From positions 1 to 9,578 of the forward strand of contig DWWI01000200.1 in the NCBI GenBank assembly GCA_019119745.1: DNA of 9,578 nucleotides, written 5' to 3'. A program made the translations under genes and the position numbers. The notes below the pieces were generated by a model that saw nothing but the letters and a program-made list of their open reading frames with translations, searched no databases and was not told the DNA's origin. The stretch's first letter is position 1. Every line of letters starts with the position of its first letter. The DNA is from Candidatus Mediterraneibacter gallistercoris. GTDB taxonomy: Bacteria > Bacillota_A > Clostridia > Lachnospirales > Lachnospiraceae. Positions 6,744 through 9,578 of the stretch are shown piece by piece.

Positions 6744-7651
6744 ACCATCCTTTTCACTTCGACTGAATCCGGTATCTTCTCTTCATGTACTTCTATTATA
6801 TAATCCTGATACTTTCTAGGATATTCCACATCTTCCTTTTTCTTAACTTCCACTGCATCAAACAATTTATATGCCGGGCAGTCTCCCAGTTCTTTGCTGT
6901 GTTTGAATACGATCAATTCCCGGACTGCCATTTTTCCTCTTGCAGCCGAGTGGTCATTTTCAAACATATTGATGATTGCTTCCCACAGCAGCTCCAGATC
7001 CTCTTCTGAAAAACCTGTCACTCTTCTGGCAAGATTCGCAGATACATATCCCTCTGCACGATACAATCCATAGGGAACAATACTCTTTCTTCCCATCTCG
7101 GTGCTTTTGTTTTCCGCATCTTTCTCAGTGGTGATCGCCACTCTTGTAATCGTGACTTCCTGGCTGATGACCGGATCAATGCTCCTCGCAAATCCAATCT
7201 GTACCGGGCCTCTGACCTGCCCACAGTTTAACGAAGCCTTCACAAAAGTTGTCATGACAGCACCGAATGTACGAATGTCATAAAAATTTCTACACATATA
7301 ATCCCTTAATTTGATATCTGCATCCGGATCGCTTTTCTTTAATTTTTTCAGCGCATCTGTCACTTTTTTATCTTCTGTCTCCTCGATACCAAGACTTTTA
7401 CACGCCTCTCTGTCACTTCTGTTGAGAGGTACATCTTCCTTAATATAGATCTTAAATCCCTCTGTATCTTCTTTGACTGTCTCAACATAATTTCTGATTT
7501 TCCGCTTCAGGCATACATCCGTCACAAGCCCCAGCCCGCTTTCGGGATCGATCCTCGGCATATTGCCGGCGTCGGGATCTCCATTAGGATTTCCGTTTTC
7601 CACATCAAACAGCACTACAAACTCATACCTGTTTTTGATCACTTCGCTCAT
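6740..7651 (-). CDS. cas7: Cas7 (Csd2), Cascade backbone subunit
   Basis: A 303-residue type I-C Cas7, close to the usual length. The N-terminal RRM-like strand and conserved block FDVENGNPNGDPDAGNMPRI (15-34) is diagnostic of the Csd2/Csh2 group. Other conserved parts are NFYDIRTFGAVM (121-132) and GQVRGPVQIGFARSIDP (143-159). Several copies should polymerise along the crRNA spacer and form the backbone of Cascade. The ATG (7651) directly abuts the TAG of cas8c with no gap, and AGGAGG inside the last cas8c codons serves as its ribosome site, so translation is probably coupled and strong, as expected for the most abundant subunit. Confidence 0.97.
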   Translation of the reverse strand: MSEVIKNRYEFVVLFDVENGNPNGDPDAGNMPRIDPESGLGLVTDVCLKRKIRNYVETVKEDTEGFKIYIKEDVPLNRSDREACKSLGIEETEDKKVTDALKKLKKSDPDADIKLRDYMCRNFYDIRTFGAVMTTFVKASLNCGQVRGPVQIGFARSIDPVISQEVTITRVAITTEKDAENKSTEMGRKSIVPYGLYRAEGYVSANLARRVTGFSEEDLELLWEAIINMFENDHSAARGKMAVRELIVFKHSKELGDCPAYKLFDAVEVKKKEDVEYPRKYQDYIIEVHEEKIPDSVEVKRMV

Positions 7652-8017
7652 CTACTTTTCCTCCTTTTTTTCGTACTTTTTCTGTACCTGATGATAATAT
7701 CCGAGAATGAATTTTCCTTGTTCTTCCAATGACAGACGTTTCGGATATTCATCCAATTTGCCCATAAGCTCAGTCAGCAGCTTCTCGTAATATACTTTAG
7801 CGCCGCCTTTGTCCCGCTCCAGTTTCTTCATATGACTGTTCTTCAATTTTATAAGCACCGGGAAGATCGATGCAGGCGTCGCACACGCGGAATTAAAATA
7901 ACGGTCGCGGATCGTCGCCTTGATTCCCGGGTTTGCATCCATCTGAATTGATTCTAATACAGAAAACAGTCTTCCAAGTACATAAGCTGTCTCCCTGCTC
8001 TCTTCATTCAGTCCCAT
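7652..8017 (-). CDS. cas11c: Predicted Cas11c small subunit, internal to cas8c (121 aa)
   Basis: Inside cas8c, codon 457 is an ATG (8017-8015) preceded by AAGGAGAG, with AGGAG at 8030-8026 and exactly 8 bases before the ATG. This is as good as the ribosome sites of the main cas genes. The in-frame product has 121 residues, starts MGLNEESRETAYVLGRLFSV, is rich in predicted helix and ends in the lysine-rich KKYEKKEEK. It is known that type I-C (and I-B, I-D) systems make Cas11 from an internal start in the large-subunit gene and need it for Cascade function. Size, position and helical character match. Several copies would line the non-target strand side of Cascade. That this start is used is inferred from sequence only. 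Confidence 0.8.
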   Translation of the reverse strand: MGLNEESRETAYVLGRLFSVLESIQMDANPGIKATIRDRYFNSACATPASIFPVLIKLKNSHMKKLERDKGGAKVYYEKLLTELMGKLDEYPKRLSLEEQGKFILGYYHQVQKKYEKKEEK

Positions 8018-9385
8018 ATAGTTCTCTCCTTCCTTCCAGTTTGCATTTCGTATCAGATATGCTTTGATAATCCCTGCTCTCCCCCAGGTAACATTGCCCT
8101 GCTCTGCGCGAATCCGGATAAGAACATCTGTATAAAGACTTGCCGGATACCTGGCGCCTGACAGAACTGCCTGAAGTACGAACGCTGCCATATTCGGGAC
8201 AGGAGATTTGTCCTTTGAATTCTGGTTGACTGTCTCCGAAAGCATATCCCTGACTCCCATATATTCCCTGCTTTCCCAGGATGGCTTTACAATTGACATC
8301 CGCTCGTAATGTGCAGACAGATTCTTCAAGATGTTTCCAAAAGAATCCTGATAAAAAAACCGTACAGAAAGTCTTGCAGCATTCGGGGCAAGCGAAAGTA
8401 TATAAAATCTCTGCTCCGGATTTAAAGTAATATTTCCGATAGAAACCGGCATACCATTTTTTAGATTGGCAAATATTCCTTTTATTTCTTCCTGATTGTC
8501 GGGTTTCGGATCAGCCGCTCCGAAAAATGCTGCCTGATATTCTTCCTCCGCGCTTTCCGCCCAGAATACGATCATGGAATCCCCAAGCTGAAATGTATAT
8601 TTTCTCTGATTCAGCAGATAATTCAATGCTGTGGTATAAGCAAATTCCGCATATTTCCCGACAGGTGCGTTATAACTCTGTTCTTTTCCGTAAGATTCAA
8701 ATGCAGGCGCATTAAATGAAACCAGCGCCGCACCGCTGGACTGAGCCCCCGGAACACCTTTGATAGTTTTATGGATTCTGGAAATTTCTGTTTCTTTTCC
8801 CGTTACGAGACAGATTCCGGTCTGCCCGCCTTCTGACGATTCATTTCTTGCAGTTTCCCATGTTTCTTGTATAAACGGATCATCCTGTGCATAATTTATA
8901 CCCATACAGAAGATCAGATTTCCTCCATCCGTAAGTTCTTCCCATCTTTCTTTAATCTCAGTACATTCCGATGCCCTCTCCGGATCCCATGTTTCAAAAA
9001 AGTTCCTGACTGCCTCTGCCATCTCACCTTCTGTTTCACGAAGCAGCGACAGATGCTTTTCCTTTGCCGCTTCAAAGCAGTCAAGAACTCTCTGATTTGT
9101 GCCATCCGCATCAATCCCCAAAATATATTTTGAGTTGTCGCACAGGAAATTTGCTGAAACTCCCGATGAACGTGTCACCATCTCCGGAACCTTGATCTGC
9201 CGAGGTACCCATACAGTCTTTTTTCCTCTTTCTTCTTCCGTCTTTAAAGAAAAAAAACCTGAGATTTTCCCATCCCTTGACAGGTTGACTGCATAGGAAA
9301 CCTTTGCTTTACACCATCCTTCCTGATCCACTTTTTCCTGTTCTGCCAGATTTTCATAATGATTTACCAAAGCCTGTAAGATCAT
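7652..9385 (-). CDS. cas8c: Cas8c (Csd1), Cascade large subunit
   Basis: A 577-residue Cas8c/Csd1 of normal length. Identification rests on the conserved central block: ICLVTGKETEISRIHKTIKG (191-210), GAQSSGAALVSFNAPAFESY (213-232), GKEQSYNAPV (233-242) and FAYTTALNYLL (248-258). Cas8c is the large subunit of type I-C Cascade; it recognises the PAM in target DNA and helps recruit Cas3. The start ATG (9385) overlaps the cas5c stop as ATGA and follows GAGGTG by 5 bases. The 3' part has its own ribosome site and ATG at codon 457, which predicts separate translation of the small subunit (see Cas11c). No frameshift or missing block was noticed. Confidence 0.96.
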   Translation of the reverse strand: MILQALVNHYENLAEQEKVDQEGWCKAKVSYAVNLSRDGKISGFFSLKTEEERGKKTVWVPRQIKVPEMVTRSSGVSANFLCDNSKYILGIDADGTNQRVLDCFEAAKEKHLSLLRETEGEMAEAVRNFFETWDPERASECTEIKERWEELTDGGNLIFCMGINYAQDDPFIQETWETARNESSEGGQTGICLVTGKETEISRIHKTIKGVPGAQSSGAALVSFNAPAFESYGKEQSYNAPVGKYAEFAYTTALNYLLNQRKYTFQLGDSMIVFWAESAEEEYQAAFFGAADPKPDNQEEIKGIFANLKNGMPVSIGNITLNPEQRFYILSLAPNAARLSVRFFYQDSFGNILKNLSAHYERMSIVKPSWESREYMGVRDMLSETVNQNSKDKSPVPNMAAFVLQAVLSGARYPASLYTDVLIRIRAEQGNVTWGRAGIIKAYLIRNANWKEGENYMGLNEESRETAYVLGRLFSVLESIQMDANPGIKATIRDRYFNSACATPASIFPVLIKLKNSHMKKLERDKGGAKVYYEKLLTELMGKLDEYPKRLSLEEQGKFILGYYHQVQKKYEKKEEK

Positions 9386-9578
9386 CGTATCACCTCACAG
9401 TCTCTCAGATCCAAAACGCCCCGCTTCATGACAGCCCGGAAAAACATCGGCTGGATATTATTCCTGTCCGAGTAATCCATATCAAAAAGCATAAATCCCT
9501 GATCTTTTTCTTCCACATCATCATATGCCGTCCTGATGTCTTCCTCTTCGCACAGGCAGAAATTCGCCGGAAACTCCC
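9382..9578 (-). CDS. cas5c: Cas5c (Cas5d), C-terminal 64 residues only
   Basis: An open frame enters from the right edge and ends at TGA 9384-9382, overlapping the cas8c ATG by 4 bases. The visible end includes EFPANFCLCE, then QGFMLFDMDYSD, then MFFRAVMKRGVLDL, and finishes DCEVIR. The DMDY...FFRAVM...GVLDL pattern fits the C-terminus of Cas5 of type I-C, and the position just before cas8c is the standard place. In type I-C, Cas5 is catalytic and cuts pre-crRNA at the base of the repeat hairpin, replacing Cas6, then stays on the 5' handle. Catalytic residues lie outside the window, and so should cas3. Confidence 0.9.
   Translation of the reverse strand, partial: EFPANFCLCEEEDIRTAYDDVEEKDQGFMLFDMDYSDRNNIQPMFFRAVMKRGVLDLRDCEVIR

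Overview
The window looks like chromosomal DNA of a Firmicute, most likely Clostridia and perhaps Lachnospiraceae. This is inferred from strong AGGAGG-type ribosome sites, the low-to-moderate GC impression (not computed), tightly packed genes and the protein families. All protein genes that can be supported lie on the minus strand. Only two tRNA genes lie on the plus strand.

Left part (1-600): two tandem glycine tRNA genes (anticodons UCC and GCC) run rightward into a hairpin terminator. That terminator also serves, from the other side, a small minus-strand gene of 51 codons at 232-387. The small gene has a strong Shine-Dalgarno site, a good sigma-70-type promoter and two abutting palindromes on that promoter. 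It is not recognised. A second terminator (534-578) closes the next unit.

Middle left (602-4068): a two-gene minus-strand unit encodes a sodium:glutamate-symporter (GltS)-like membrane carrier followed 62 bases later by a YtcJ-like metal-dependent amidohydrolase. This looks like uptake plus hydrolysis of one amide or acylated substrate, which cannot be named. Upstream lie a plausible promoter and three perfect short palindromes.

Right part (4069-9578): a type I-C CRISPR-Cas system. In transcription order (right to left) it has cas5c (only its last 64 codons are inside the window), cas8c, cas7, cas4, cas1, cas2, a leader of about 180 bases and a short array. The array has seven good 32-base repeats plus one decayed terminal repeat, giving seven spacers. 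cas3 and the operon promoter should lie beyond 9578. Consecutive cas genes overlap by 1-4 bases, abut, or are 9 bases apart, so translation is probably coupled. Cas5c should process the array transcript; Cas5c, Cas8c and Cas7 plus an internally translated Cas11c would form Cascade; Cas1, Cas2 and Cas4 add spacers at the leader end.

Most notable items: an internal Shine-Dalgarno plus ATG inside cas8c that predicts a 121-residue Cas11c small subunit; the small gene at 232-387 with its operator-like promoter; an 11-bp-armed inverted repeat between cas2 and the leader that has no U-tract; and the decayed eighth repeat. Nothing here points clearly to a wholly new defence system; the main system is a complete-looking type I-C locus.
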